Part shown: piece after piece, positions 30,236-39,101 of the stretch
How the letters are laid out: each line of letters begins with the position of its first letter
Numbering within the stretch: position 1 is the first letter of the stretch
DNA from: Halomonas chromatireducens
Lineage (GTDB): Bacteria > Pseudomonadota > Gammaproteobacteria > Pseudomonadales > Halomonadaceae
NCBI RefSeq assembly: GCF_001545155.1
Contig: NZ_CP014226.1
Span: 2,966,345 to 3,030,344 of the forward strand
DNA length: 64,000 nucleotides
Direction of reading: 5' to 3'
Notes under the pieces: generated by a model
Databases searched by the model: none
Told to the model about the DNA's origin: nothing
Seen by the model: the letters and a program-made list of their open reading frames with translations, nothing else
Translations under genes and position numbers: made by a program

Positions 30236-31717
30236 TCAGGCAAGCTCGCGGTACTCCTTTTCGAAGCGCTTGGCCTGCTTCTTGGAGACCCCGCCGAGCA
30301 CCTCGATGGCGTGGCGCAAGCGCGCCCGGGTCATGTCGGAGCCCAGTATGGCCATGGCATCCATGACCGAGGTGCTCGCCGCAGAACCGGTAATGGCGAT
30401 GAAGACCGGTGCCAGGAAGTCCTTCATCTTGAGATCGAAATGCGCGGCCAGCGACTTGACCTCGCCGAGCAATACCTCCTTGTGCCAGGCCGGGGCGATC
30501 TCGAAGCGCCAGACCAGGAATTGCAGCAGCTTGACCAACTCCTCCCGCCCAAGCTTCACGCTGTCGAAATCGCCCTCCTCGATCTCCGGCAGGCCGGAGA
30601 AGAAATGGCCGGCCAGGGGTGCTACCTGAGAAAGGGTTTCCACCCGGGTGCGCACCTGAGGCAGGATCTGCCCCACGTACTCCTCGTTGAAGGCCCATTC
30701 CAGCAACGCCTTCAGGAAGGCCTTGTCGTCAAGGTCCTCACGAATATAAAGGCCGTTGAGCCAGGTCAGCTTCTCGAGATCAAACACCGGGCCGCCCAGC
30801 GAGACTCGCTGGATATCGAAGTGCGTCATCATCTCGTCAAGGCTGAATTTCTCGCGCTCGTCGGGCATCGACCAGCCCATCCGGCCCAGGTAGTTGGTCA
30901 CGGCCTGGGGCAGGAAGCCCATCCTTCGATAGTAATTGATCGAGGTCGGGTTCTTGCGCTTGGAAAGTTTCGACTTGTCAGGATTGCGCAGTAGCGGCAT
31001 ATGGCACAGAACCGGCATCTGCCAGCCGAAATATTCGTAGAGTAACTGATGCTTCGGTGCCGAGTTGATCCACTCCTCACCGCGCAGTACATGGGTGATG
31101 CCCATCAGATGGTCGTCGACCACGTTGGCCAAGTGATAGGTGGGCATGCCGTCGGACTTGAGCAGGATCTGCGCATCGACCTGTGCCCAATCCACCTCAA
31201 TGGTGTCCCGTAGCATGTCTTCTACCAGACAGGTACCCGTAGTGGGGACCTTCATGCGTACGACATGGGGCCACCCCTCTCGCTCGCGGCGTTCCTGCTC
31301 ATCGCTGGGCAACGCCAGGTCAGCGGGCTTCAATGCCAGATGCATGCCGGCCGCCTTGCGAGCCTCACGCAGGTCATCCAGTTCCTCGCTGGTGCGGTAG
31401 CACTTGAAGGCGTGACCGGCGTCGATCAACTGACGTGCATATTCGGCATAGATGTCTCCCCTCTCGCTCTGCCGGTACGGGCCATGGGGGCCGCCTACAT
31501 CGGGACCCTCATCCCATTCAAGGCCCAGCCACCGAAGCGAATCCAGAATCATTTGCTCCGACTCTGCCGTGGAGCGGACACGGTCGGTATCCTCGATGCG
31601 CAGAATGAATTGCCCGCCGTGCTGGCGCGCGAAGCAAAGGTTGAACAGGGCGATGTAGGCAGTTCCCACATGAGGATCACCAGTGGGCGACGGCGCAATA
31701 CGAGTACGTACGGTCAT
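30236..31717 (-). CDS. gltX: Glutamyl-tRNA synthetase
   Basis: 493 residues from ATG 31717, which follows AAGGA; an ATG 15 bases earlier is possible. Class I signature [18 protein letters not shown] near the start and the KMSKS-like loop SKLSKRK are present, then the anticodon-binding domain to the end ([15 protein letters not shown]). It charges tRNA-Glu. A tRNA-Ala gene follows directly, a common arrangement next to gltX. Confidence 0.97.
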   Translation of the reverse strand: MTVRTRIAPSPTGDPHVGTAYIALFNLCFARQHGGQFILRIEDTDRVRSTAESEQMILDSLRWLGLEWDEGPDVGGPHGPYRQSERGDIYAEYARQLIDAGHAFKCYRTSEELDDLREARKAAGMHLALKPADLALPSDEQERREREGWPHVVRMKVPTTGTCLVEDMLRDTIEVDWAQVDAQILLKSDGMPTYHLANVVDDHLMGITHVLRGEEWINSAPKHQLLYEYFGWQMPVLCHMPLLRNPDKSKLSKRKNPTSINYYRRMGFLPQAVTNYLGRMGWSMPDEREKFSLDEMMTHFDIQRVSLGGPVFDLEKLTWLNGLYIREDLDDKAFLKALLEWAFNEEYVGQILPQVRTRVETLSQVAPLAGHFFSGLPEIEEGDFDSVKLGREELVKLLQFLVWRFEIAPAWHKEVLLGEVKSLAAHFDLKMKDFLAPVFIAITGSAASTSVMDAMAILGSDMTRARLRHAIEVLGGVSKKQAKRFEKEYRELA

Positions 31718-32040
31718 GTCTTCCTTATCCATTGAGGGATGAGCATGACGTCATTATACGCACCTGCCTCGACACAGGCAGCCGTACCCGAGAATCCATA
31801 CCAGAAATCAGGGGCCCAAGATCAAGACACTTCGTCGCAAGCATGATCTACCGCCCCCGCCGCCCGCCCCGTCCCTCTTTCTTGTGTACAAGCGCAAAAC
31901 AAGCTTGACAAGCAGCTCTTTAAAGCTTCTTGCAGAGGGATTCTTGAAGGTTTTTTTATCGTTGAACAGCCAAATTTGCACAGTTAATGCCGATCATTGA
32001 CTATCCCTTTCTTTTCTACATCGTTGGCAGGAAACAAGAG
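31718..32040. promoter_or_regulatory. Divergent promoter region of gltX and XRE regulator
   Basis: No gene is seen in these ~320 bases. Near the regulator side lie repeated CTTG/CAAG half-sites: CTTGTGTACAAG at 31881-31892 and CAAGCTTGACAAG shortly after, which may be the operator of the regulator itself. A TTGACA hexamer overlaps this cluster. Confidence 0.4.
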
Positions 32041-32640
32041 ATGCACGCATTGGGCCCACGCATCAAGCAGCTCCGGATAGAGGCGAGCCTCAACAAGGCG
32101 GCACTGGCAAGGAAAGTCGGCGTTTCTGATGTGACGATTTCCTATTGGGAGTCCGGCGCCATCAAGCAGATCGGCCACGAGCGCTTGGTTGCCCTGGCCG
32201 ACGCCTTGGGCTGCCCCTTACGCCGCCTGCTGGAAGATGACAGTGCCGACCTGCTTCCCACTCCACTCTATCTGCGTAGCCAACCTCCAGCGCCCTGGCA
32301 TGACCCCAACGCAAATCGCATCACGCTACCCGAGGCCTTTCTCGCCAGTACCAACTGGCAAGGTTCGTGCTATCTGGTCACGCCTGCCCCAGGTGAACAC
32401 TTCGACTATCTGGGCACGGGCGATCTCGCCGCATTTGGGCCAATCAAAGACTATGACCAACCTGGCCGCTACTTGATAGAGGGTGCAATGGGCCTGTTCA
32501 TCGGCCAGCTGGAACGCAGCCGGAGCGGGGAGTTGCTCTATAGTGGAGAAAAAACGACAACGACCCAGGCCACGCCGCTACAGAAGAGTGACCAACCGGT
32601 TGGCAGGCTGTTGGCGCACTGGTGTCAGAAGGGGGGCTAA
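32041..32640 (+). CDS. XRE-family transcriptional regulator
   Basis: 199 residues from ATG 32041, behind AGGAAAC; an upstream in-frame start has no site. The first ~60 residues are a clear helix-turn-helix (LGPRIKQLRIEASLNKAALARKVGVSDVTISYWESG). The rest resembles the C-terminal part of phage-repressor-like regulators, with WQGSCYLVTPAPGEHFDYLG, but I see no Ser-Lys peptidase pair, so self-cleavage is not supported. Target genes are unknown. It ends 15 bases from the convergent lipoprotein gene, with no clear terminator between them. Confidence 0.8.
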   Translation: MHALGPRIKQLRIEASLNKAALARKVGVSDVTISYWESGAIKQIGHERLVALADALGCPLRRLLEDDSADLLPTPLYLRSQPPAPWHDPNANRITLPEAFLASTNWQGSCYLVTPAPGEHFDYLGTGDLAAFGPIKDYDQPGRYLIEGAMGLFIGQLERSRSGELLYSGEKTTTTQATPLQKSDQPVGRLLAHWCQKGG

Positions 32641-32655
32641 GCCACCCCTGACAGT

Positions 32656-33261
32656 TCACTCGACTCCCAGTACTTCCACCTCGTCGCTTGTCCGACGAGG
32701 CTCGTTGCCGATCAGATAGCGTCGTGAATAAGTCGCCACCTGCCCCAGGCCGTGGCGCGAGCTCCGGACCAGCGGGCCCGCCAGATACTCCCCCTGGCTA
32801 CCGATCTCTTCACGAATTGCCGGCGGCTGCACACTGGCCTCCGGCAGATTCACAGTAATGGTATAGCCACCATCCGGCAGCCCGCTTCCAGGACCGAATG
32901 GCCCCGCTTCAAAACGGCCATTCTGCACCTCTGTGCGAGATTGCCAACGCACACCACTCAGCTCACGTTCAACCACGATCAGCAGGCGCGCGCTTTCCGG
33001 TAGGTTGGTTTCCCCTTCGACCATCAATCTTCGATCGTTACGCAGAGTGGCCGCCAGACTGACATCCACTTCCAGCGGCTCTCTTTCCTCCACCTCTTCG
33101 GCTGGCTCCATGCCCACCTCATCGGTCGCGACCGCCTCCGCCTGTTCATTCACCGCGTCTTCTTCCGGCCCGGCCTCTTCCGGCCCGGTTTCGTTACCAC
33201 AGCCGGACAGCGCCAGCAGAGCCACCAACCCAATGCAGGATAGTCGACGCCGTACCTTCAT
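32656..33261 (-). CDS. Acidic lipoprotein of unknown function
   Basis: 201 residues starting MKVRRRLSCIGLVALLALSGC; the lipobox LSGC marks Cys-21 or so as the lipidation site. GGAGGAATTC precedes the ATG. An acidic Glu/Asp-rich linker follows (residues ~25-70), then a beta-rich domain of about 120 residues (VDVSLAATLRNDRRLMVEGET; GPFGPGSGLPDGGYTITVNLP). I do not recognise a family beyond that. Probably anchored in the outer membrane and periplasmic. Confidence 0.8.
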   Translation of the reverse strand: MKVRRRLSCIGLVALLALSGCGNETGPEEAGPEEDAVNEQAEAVATDEVGMEPAEEVEEREPLEVDVSLAATLRNDRRLMVEGETNLPESARLLIVVERELSGVRWQSRTEVQNGRFEAGPFGPGSGLPDGGYTITVNLPEASVQPPAIREEIGSQGEYLAGPLVRSSRHGLGQVATYSRRYLIGNEPRRTSDEVEVLGVE

Positions 33262-33362
33262 GAATTCCTCCAACCGAACATTGATCTTCTAGACTACCAC
33301 CAGCCTGAACAGTTCGTCCCAACGGCGACGCAATTGCAGCAATAACAGCACTGCACCTCCTC

Positions 33363-33410
33363 GTGACTGCTCCCCGCCCTGGCGAGGGTTCACGCGGATT
33401 TTTGCTGAAA
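33363..33410. repeat. 48-bp direct repeat, copy 1
   Basis: Begins GTGACTGCTCCCCGCCC and ends TTTTTGCTGAAA; identical over 48 bases to 33934-33981. Inside, CCCCGCC and GGCGAGG can form a short hairpin. This copy lies in the non-coding stretch upstream of the lipoprotein gene. Confidence 0.95.
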
Positions 33411-33558
33411 CGCCGAATGGCTCATCAAGATCGCAAGATGGGTAATAAATTCGCTGCGTAACCAGCATTGGCTATGGCTGCTGCCGAGCCTACCTTCTTT
33501 TCCGTAGAGCAGATGATTATTCATTGAGCCCGGCACCAATCGCATGGCACTCACAAGA

Positions 33559-33582
33559 AAGCCCGGCCGTAAGGCCGGGCTT
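33559..33582. terminator. GC-rich hairpin, possible terminator
   Basis: AAGCCCGGCC and GGCCGGGCTT pair perfectly around GTAA. The flanks lack a good T-run (CTATC on plus, TCTTG on minus), so terminator activity is uncertain. Confidence 0.5.
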
Positions 33583-33744
33583 CTATCTCCACTTCCCTTT
33601 CCTGTCCATCACGAACTTCCTGTTCGCGCATCCCTGGTTGCTGAGCCCTCCTGGCTCGATCTTCCCTGTAGAGCCTTCCATTGCTCAATGCCTCCACCAT
33701 GCCAGCTTGGCCAGGAAAAACGCTTAACGCAGGTTATCCAGGTT

Positions 33745-33785
33745 TGTAGGAAATCACCTACACGCTCTGTAGGAAATCAGCTACG
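33745..33785. promoter_or_regulatory. Two tandem palindromic sites TGTAGG-N6-CCTACA
   Basis: TGTAGGAAATCACCTACA at 33745-33762 is a perfect inverted repeat with 6-bp arms; TGTAGGAAATCAGCTACG at 33768-33785 repeats it with two changes. The centres are 23 bases apart, about two helical turns, as for paired regulator binding. It lies at the end of the lysE remnant; no intact gene is placed right next to it. Confidence 0.5.
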
Positions 33786-33801
33786 ATCATCGGCCACGCC
33801 G

Positions 33802-34182
33802 CTATCGCTCCATCAAGGCAAGCCGAAAGCCGAGTGCCACGAAGGCAGCCGCAAACCTCGGCGCATCCAGGCCAACACCCCTGGCCTGGAAAACAGATGG
33901 TTGCGCACGACCGCCGCAAAAGTGCCGTAGCCGGTGACTGCTCCCCGCCCTGGCGAGGGTTCACGCGGATTTTTGCTGAAAGGCCACGGCACTGGTATGC
34001 AACAAGGGGGCGAGGCCAAGCGTGGCGGCCACCATGTGCGGCACGATGCCAAGGGTACAGCCTGCGGCCGCCAGGATCCCCGCCATCACGCCACGCGTGA
34101 CTCCCGCAGCCAGAGTGAAGATCACCCCGGTTCCAGGCAAGGTGGCAACGACCAGGGACATCAGTAGAAATTCGATACTCAC
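33802..34182 (-). pseudogene. LysE-family exporter, internally deleted and frameshifted
   Basis: The front part starts at GTG 34182 (VSIEFLLMSLVVATLPGTGV, GGGAGAG upstream) and matches LysE transporters for about 65 residues. It breaks inside the 48-bp repeat at 33934-33981. The other side resumes with the family C-terminus (GYGTFAAVVRNHLFSRPGVL, AWMRR) and, after a one-base loss near 33850, FAAAFVALGFRLALMER and a stop at 33802. Roughly 80 residues of the middle are missing. An intact gene would encode a ~200-residue amino-acid exporter; this one is dead. The neighbouring AraC regulator is a common partner of such exporters. Confidence 0.85.
33934..33981. repeat. 48-bp direct repeat, copy 2, inside lysE remnant
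   Basis: Identical to 33363-33410. It sits exactly at the junction between the front and rear pieces of the lysE pseudogene. On the minus strand one frame reads FSKNPREPSPGRGAVT, which could be the tail of an IS200/IS605-type element, but this is a weak resemblance. Confidence 0.95.
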
Positions 34183-34283
34183 GAGAGGACTCTCCCAATG
34201 GCTGAGGTGGGTCGAGCATTGGATCACCACCACTGTGCTCGCCATCGGGTAGAGCGTCTTGAAGGAAATTGCAGGTTCCTACG

Positions 34284-35138
34284 TCATCCCAGTGCCGCCC
34301 GGTAGCGCCCGGGTGAAATACGCAACTGCCGCGTGAAGGCCCGGGTCATATGGCTCTGGTCGGCGAAGCCGGACCCCGCCGCCGCCTGGCTCAGCGTCTG
34401 GCCTTGGATGATGCACTGTCTTGCCATACGCACACGCCGCTGAACACGATAGGCATGAGGCGTCATGCCGGTCTCGCGGACAAAACCGCGCAGCAATTGA
34501 TAACGGCTCACTCCGACAAGGGCAGCCAGATCTGCCAGTGAGGCCGTCTGCTCCGGCGCCTCGTCCGGCCACTGGCGCACCCTTGCCATACGGGGGAGAC
34601 GATCGTCGCAGCGGGCCTGATAGGCACCGTGCCGACGAAACGCCTCGGCCAAGAAGTGAAGCGTCGCCTCCTCGATGGCCATCGGCTCACTGCCAGGCCG
34701 CGTTGCCACGGCGATGAGGGTTTGAAACAGCGCCGCACACCGGGGATCATCAATAGCCGGCCTGGCAAACTCGATCGGCCGGCTCCCCTCGCCATCCAGG
34801 GCTCCTTCCAAGCCGAACGCCACCAGGGCCGGGTCGCAATAGAGCATCTGCCAGGCTCGGGGAATGCCATTCATCGGGCTGCCATCGTGCAGCTCTCCGG
34901 GATTGACCGTGATCAGATCACCGGCTCGGGCGTCCACCATGCCGAGGCTACTCCAGGAGCGATGGCCGCCGGAGACGACCAGGCCAACCCCGAACTGGTC
35001 GTGGGCGTGCCGGGGAAACGTTCTGTCGGAGACCAAGCTGAAGGCCTCCAGGCCGGCGATGGCCACCCTGTGAGCCACGGCACGATGAGCAGGCAGCTCT
35101 CTCTTATTCCCTCTATCGGTCCCTCGCTCGATCCTCAT
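34284..35138 (-). CDS. AraC-family transcriptional regulator
   Basis: 284 residues from ATG 35138, behind GGGGAAGG. The N-terminal cupin-like sensing domain (RTFPRHAHDQFGVGLVVSGGH; DLITVNPGELHDGSP) is of the AraC ligand-binding type. The C-terminal ~100 residues carry two helix-turn-helices (LADLAALVGVSRYQLLRGF and LSQAAAGSGFADQSHMTRAF). It ends about 100 bases from the lysE remnant and probably controlled it, as such pairs are common. It looks intact although its likely target is broken. Confidence 0.9.
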   Translation of the reverse strand: MRIERGTDRGNKRELPAHRAVAHRVAIAGLEAFSLVSDRTFPRHAHDQFGVGLVVSGGHRSWSSLGMVDARAGDLITVNPGELHDGSPMNGIPRAWQMLYCDPALVAFGLEGALDGEGSRPIEFARPAIDDPRCAALFQTLIAVATRPGSEPMAIEEATLHFLAEAFRRHGAYQARCDDRLPRMARVRQWPDEAPEQTASLADLAALVGVSRYQLLRGFVRETGMTPHAYRVQRRVRMARQCIIQGQTLSQAAAGSGFADQSHMTRAFTRQLRISPGRYRAALG

Positions 35139-35310
35139 CACCTTCCCCTGCATTCACGCCATGCCCCACTCAGTGCCATGTCTCCGCAAGCACTTCCTAT
35201 ATCGACGGGCCGTGCAGCCAATAGCATAGCCTCACGCCGGCCCCGCCCGAAGCCCACTTCCCGTACAATAGCCCGCCAACTCTGGCGAAGCCCTTTCAGG
35301 AGACGCGACC

Positions 35311-36116
35311 TTGGAACTCATCTGGTGGCTGGCCTACGTTGCCCTGGGCGGCGTGGTCGGCATCATGGCCGGCCTGCTCGGTATCGGTGGTGGCGGTATC
35401 ATGGTGCCGATTCTTACCTCACTGTTCGTGCTGCAGGGGGTGCCCCACGAGCACCTCGCCCACCTGGCGCTGGGCACCGCCATGGCTGCCATCATTCCCG
35501 CCGCCACCGCCAGCCTGCTATCCCACCATCGCCACGGGGCCGTGGGCTGGCAAACCGTACGCGTCATTACGCCGGGCATACTGATCGGCACCTTCATGGC
35601 GACCTTCATCGCCGCCCTGATCCCGACCCGCGGCCTGGCCATCTTCTTCGCCTGCTTCATGGTGCTGATGTCGCTGCAGATGCTCGCAAACCTGAAGCCC
35701 AAGCCGAGCCGCAGCCTGCCAGGCCCGGTCGGCCTGAGCGGTGTCGGCCTCGGCATTGGCGGCATTTCGGCCTTGGTGGCCATTGGCGGCGGCTCGCTGA
35801 CGGTGCCCTTCCTGACCTGGTGCAACGTGAAGCTGCCCCGCGCCATCGGCACCTCGGCGGCCGTGGGGCTGCCCATCGCCGTGGCGGGGCGCTGGGCTAC
35901 ATCATCAACGGCTGGGCCACGCCGGGCCTGCCGAATGCCGCCCTGGGCTACGTCTACCTTCCCGCCCTGCTGCTGATGGCGCCCTTCAGTATCCTTACCG
36001 CTCCCATCGGGGCCAGGCTCGCCCACAAGCTCCCCGTGGCGCTGCTCAAGCGGGTCTTCGCCGTCATGCTGATGGGGCTAGCGCTGCAGATGGTGTATGC
36101 GGTGTTCACGGCATGA
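35311..36116 (+). pseudogene. TauE/SafE-family permease with frameshift
   Basis: The front ~193 residues, from TTG 35311 (AGGAGA upstream), are a TauE/SafE protein: GGVVGIMAGLLGIGGGGIMVP near the start and LGIGGISALVAIGGGSLTVPF in the second half, with about five membrane helices. Within GGGG at 35886-35889 the frame is lost. The following frame continues the family sequence (ALGYIINGWATPGLPNAALG, then helices to VYAVFTA and a stop at 36116). One added G would restore a ~268-residue protein. It may be a true inactivating deletion in a homopolymer or a sequencing error. Predicted role: export of sulfite or other organosulfur anions. Confidence 0.85.
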
Positions 36117-36203
36117 GGCTGTCCCGGCGATGGTCAGTACCTTAGATGGTCAAGGATTGACCAGAACTGATAGAATATTGCCCTTCCTCCGCCCTACCCA
36201 GTG

Positions 36204-37208
36204 ATGCCGATGCCTGAGCTTGACCGAACCTTTTCTGTTGCCCCCATGATGGACTGGACTACCCGGGACCAGAGAGCCTTCGTGCGCACGCTGACCCGGC
36301 GCGCCCTGCTGTATACCGAGATGGTGACCACCGGGGCCATCCTCCACGGCAGCCCGCGGGAGCGCTTCCTCGGTTACGACCAAGTGGAGCATCCACTGGC
36401 GCTGCAGCTGGGCGGCAGCGATGCCGGCGAGCTGGCTGAGTGTGCGGCCATCGCCGAGGCGTGGGGCTACGATGAGGTGAACCTGAACGTGGGCTGCCCC
36501 AGCGACAGGGTCCAAAACAATCTGATCGGCGCCTGCCTGATGGCGCATCCGGAGAAGGTGGCGGCCGCGGTGCGCGCCATGCGCGAGGCGGTTTCGATTC
36601 CGGTAACGGTGAAGTGTCGCATCGGGATCGACGACCAGGACGAAGATGCCGACTTGGAACGTTTCATCGCCCTGGTGGCAGATGCCGGCTGCGAGGTGTT
36701 CATCGTGCACGCGCGCAAGGCGTGGCTGCAGGGGCTCTCACCCAAGCAGAACCGCGACGTGCCACCGCTCAACTACCCACGGGTACATCGCCTCAAGGCG
36801 AGTCGGCCGGAACTGCATATCGGCATCAACGGCGGTATCAAGACGCTGGAGGCGTGCCGCGAACAGCTCGCTCAGGTCGATAGCGTGATGGTGGGCCGCG
36901 AGGCCTATCAGAATCCCTGGCTACTGGCCGGCGTGGATGAAGCGCTCTACGGCGTGACGGGTCCGGCAACCAGCCGCCATGACGCCGCCCGTGCCTTTCG
37001 TCCCTATATTTCGCGCCGGCTCGAGGAAGGTGCCAAGCTCAACCATATTACCCGTCACCTGCTGGGCCTGTTCCAGGGTCGACCGGGCGGGCGGCGCTTC
37101 CGTCGCCACTTATCCGAGAACGGCCACCTGGACGGCGCCTGCCTGAGGGTATACGACGACGCGCTCAGCCTGGTGCCGGAGACGACTCCGGTGACCGAGA
37201 CTGCCTGA
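36204..37208 (+). CDS. dusA: tRNA-dihydrouridine synthase A
   Basis: 334 residues. FMN-barrel protein with FSVAPMMDWTTRDQR at the start and the catalytic cysteine in NLNVGCPSDRVQ near residue 97; CRIGIDDQDEDADLERF and HARKAWLQGLSPKQNR are typical of the DusA subgroup. It reduces uridine 20/20a in the D-loop of tRNA. The ribosome site is poor; GTG 36201 or ATG 36210 are alternative starts. It ends two bases before the convergent AstE-like gene. Confidence 0.95.
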   Translation: MPMPELDRTFSVAPMMDWTTRDQRAFVRTLTRRALLYTEMVTTGAILHGSPRERFLGYDQVEHPLALQLGGSDAGELAECAAIAEAWGYDEVNLNVGCPSDRVQNNLIGACLMAHPEKVAAAVRAMREAVSIPVTVKCRIGIDDQDEDADLERFIALVADAGCEVFIVHARKAWLQGLSPKQNRDVPPLNYPRVHRLKASRPELHIGINGGIKTLEACREQLAQVDSVMVGREAYQNPWLLAGVDEALYGVTGPATSRHDAARAFRPYISRRLEEGAKLNHITRHLLGLFQGRPGGRRFRRHLSENGHLDGACLRVYDDALSLVPETTPVTETA

Positions 37209-37210
37209 CC

Positions 37211-38242
37211 TCAATAGAGCGAGTCCGGCGGCGGCCCCAGGCTGGAATGGAAGCCTTCGACGGCGTTCTCCGCCTCTTCGATCTCATCGAAACGGGCAAT
37301 GTGAAACAGCGCCTCACCCTCATTGGCCAGCGGCAGACGGCTCATGCCGATGACAATGCCGTCGGCCATGGAGGTGACGGCCTCCTCAGCGTTACCGAAG
37401 GGGTCAGCCACCTTTCCCAGCATTTCGCCCTTCGCCACACGCGCTCCTAGACGCACCTTGGGGCGCAGGATGCCGTCGATGGGCGCTCGGGCCCAACTCG
37501 AGCCGTTGGCCAGTTCCGCCGCGGGCGGAAGCCGGCGCCGATGCTCTCCTGTGAGCATGCCCAGCCGGCGCATGACCCGCAGCACACCGCGCACCCCGGG
37601 AGTGATCGCCCACTCGTCGAAACGCAGCGCCTCGCCGGCCTCATAGGTCAGTACGGGAATACCACGATTCTGTGCGTAGTGCCGCAGGCTGCCTTCACGT
37701 AGCTCGGCGTTGAGAATCACCGGAGCACCGAAGGCGTTGGCCATCCGCTCAGTCTCGCTGCCGGGGCTGAGCTGGGCGCGAATCTGCGGCAGGTTGGTGC
37801 GATGAATGGCCCCGGTGTGCAGGTCGATGATATGGGTGGCGTGGTCGACGATCTGCTCACGGAACAGTGCCGCGACACGCCCTCCCAGCGAGCCCGACTC
37901 ACTGCCGGGAAAGCAGCGGTTGAGGTCACGCCGATCCGGCAGGTAGCGCGTGTGCTGCATGAAGCCGAATACATTGACGATCGGCACTGCCACCAGGGTA
38001 CCGCGCAGCCCCTGTATCTGTTTCGAGCGCAGCAGGCGGCGAACAATCTCCACGCCGTTGATCTCGTCACCGTGAATACCGCCACATACCAGCAATATTG
38101 GCCCTTGCTGACGCCCGTGAACCACTTCCACGGGAATGTGCAACGGTGCGTGTGTATAGAGGCGTGCCACCGGCACATCGATCTGGATTCGGTTTCCCGG
38201 CATCACCTTGACGCCAGCAAGTTCGAAGGGAGCACGAGCCAT
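37211..38242 (-). CDS. AstE/aspartoacylase-family zinc deacylase
   Basis: 343 residues from ATG 38242, behind AGGAAG. Zinc ligands are seen in GGIHGDEING and IIDLHTGAIHR; the C-terminal beta domain (APIDGILRPKVRLGARVAKGE, then ADGIVIGMSRLP) resembles a biotinyl-like fold common in this group. Family members remove acyl groups from N-acyl amino acids (succinylglutamate, acetylaspartate, acetyl-diaminobutyrate in ectoine breakdown). The substrate cannot be told here; no arginine or ectoine degradation genes are adjacent. Confidence 0.88.
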   Translation of the reverse strand: MARAPFELAGVKVMPGNRIQIDVPVARLYTHAPLHIPVEVVHGRQQGPILLVCGGIHGDEINGVEIVRRLLRSKQIQGLRGTLVAVPIVNVFGFMQHTRYLPDRRDLNRCFPGSESGSLGGRVAALFREQIVDHATHIIDLHTGAIHRTNLPQIRAQLSPGSETERMANAFGAPVILNAELREGSLRHYAQNRGIPVLTYEAGEALRFDEWAITPGVRGVLRVMRRLGMLTGEHRRRLPPAAELANGSSWARAPIDGILRPKVRLGARVAKGEMLGKVADPFGNAEEAVTSMADGIVIGMSRLPLANEGEALFHIARFDEIEEAENAVEGFHSSLGPPPDSLY

Positions 38243-38406
38243 GTTGAGGCTTCCTGTAACAGAACAGTGTTCACCCACTTATACCGCGATGTCAGCAAAA
38301 TGACGAGGACGGACCTCACGCCGCATCCATACAGAGTTGAATGTAAAAAGCCGGCCGCTCCGGTAGAATGATGGTCATACCCCGTCACGGAGAAACGCCC
38401 ACTACC

Positions 38407-39024
38407 ATGGCCCGACGCACCAAGGCGGAAGCCGCTGCCACCCGTGAAGCCCTGCTGGATGCCGCCGAGGAGATATTTCTCGAACGTGGCGTCGCTCGTA
38501 CCTCGCTGGAACAAATTGCTCGCCAGGCAGGCATGACCCGTGGCGCGGTCTATTGGCATTTCCGCAACAAGGCCGACCTGTTTCGCGCCATGCTCGATCG
38601 GGTTCGCATGCCCTTTCAGGAACTGGTCGACGAAGCAGATGATCCGGCACTTGCCGACGCGCCGCTCGAAGCGATTCGCCTGGCCTGCCGACAGGGCTTT
38701 GCGCGGCTCGAGCAGCCCCGCTATCGACGGGTCCACGCCATCCTGATCCACCACTGCGAAGTGTTTGGCGAAATCGATCCCCTGGCCATGCAGAACGAGA
38801 TGGCCGAGGAATCCTGTGGCGCGCTCATCGAATACTTCACGGTCGCCAGCGAGCATCGGTTGCTGCGCCCCAACATCACACCGGAACTGGCAGCACGGCT
38901 GCTGCAGTCGAGCCTGGGCGGGCTTTTTCACGACTGGCTGCGTAACCACGAACACTTCTCGATCAGCGAGCGCGGCATGGAGCTGGTCGATACGCTGCTG
39001 AAACTGCTCGCCCGCGAGCCCTGA
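38407..39024 (+). CDS. TetR-family regulator, AcrR-like
   Basis: 205 residues. Typical N-terminal helix-turn-helix: KAEAAATREALLDAAEEIFL, ERGVARTSLEQIARQAGMTR, GAVYWHFRNKADLFRAML. The C-terminal ligand domain (LIHHCEVFGEIDPLAMQNEM) resembles TtgR/AcrR regulators of RND pumps. It faces the efflux operon convergently, separated by a bidirectional terminator, rather than diverging from its promoter as is usual; it is still the most likely regulator of that operon. A probable operator lies at 45038-45049. Confidence 0.88.
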   Translation: MARRTKAEAAATREALLDAAEEIFLERGVARTSLEQIARQAGMTRGAVYWHFRNKADLFRAMLDRVRMPFQELVDEADDPALADAPLEAIRLACRQGFARLEQPRYRRVHAILIHHCEVFGEIDPLAMQNEMAEESCGALIEYFTVASEHRLLRPNITPELAARLLQSSLGGLFHDWLRNHEHFSISERGMELVDTLLKLLAREP

Positions 39025-39044
39025 CGTTTGGCGGTACCACAATG

Positions 39045-39081
39045 AAAACGGGCCGGATCCCCTGAGGATCCGGCCCGTTTT
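39045..39081. terminator. Bidirectional terminator between tetR and efflux operon
   Basis: A perfect 16-bp stem (AAAACGGGCCGGATCC at 39045-39060 with its complement at 39066-39081) around a 5-base loop. TTTT ends the stem on both strands, serving the two converging genes. Confidence 0.92.
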
Positions 39082-39101
39082 CGTTCACGTCTTCGCCACC
39101 G

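Larger units (their letters stand above)
33411..33801. other. Non-coding stretch between the two 48-bp repeats
   Basis: No convincing gene. It holds the GC-rich hairpin at 33559-33582, the tandem palindromes at 33745-33785, and otherwise unremarkable sequence. Together with the 48-bp repeats and the lysE remnant it looks like a scarred region. Confidence 0.5.

Noticed and set aside
29958..30698. Open frame continuing upstream of sdhD through the tRNA gene into gltX
   Set aside because: It crosses a tRNA and a terminator and overlaps gltX in another frame; it contains no SdhC-like helices. GTG 29957 with TGGAGGTCC is the credible start.
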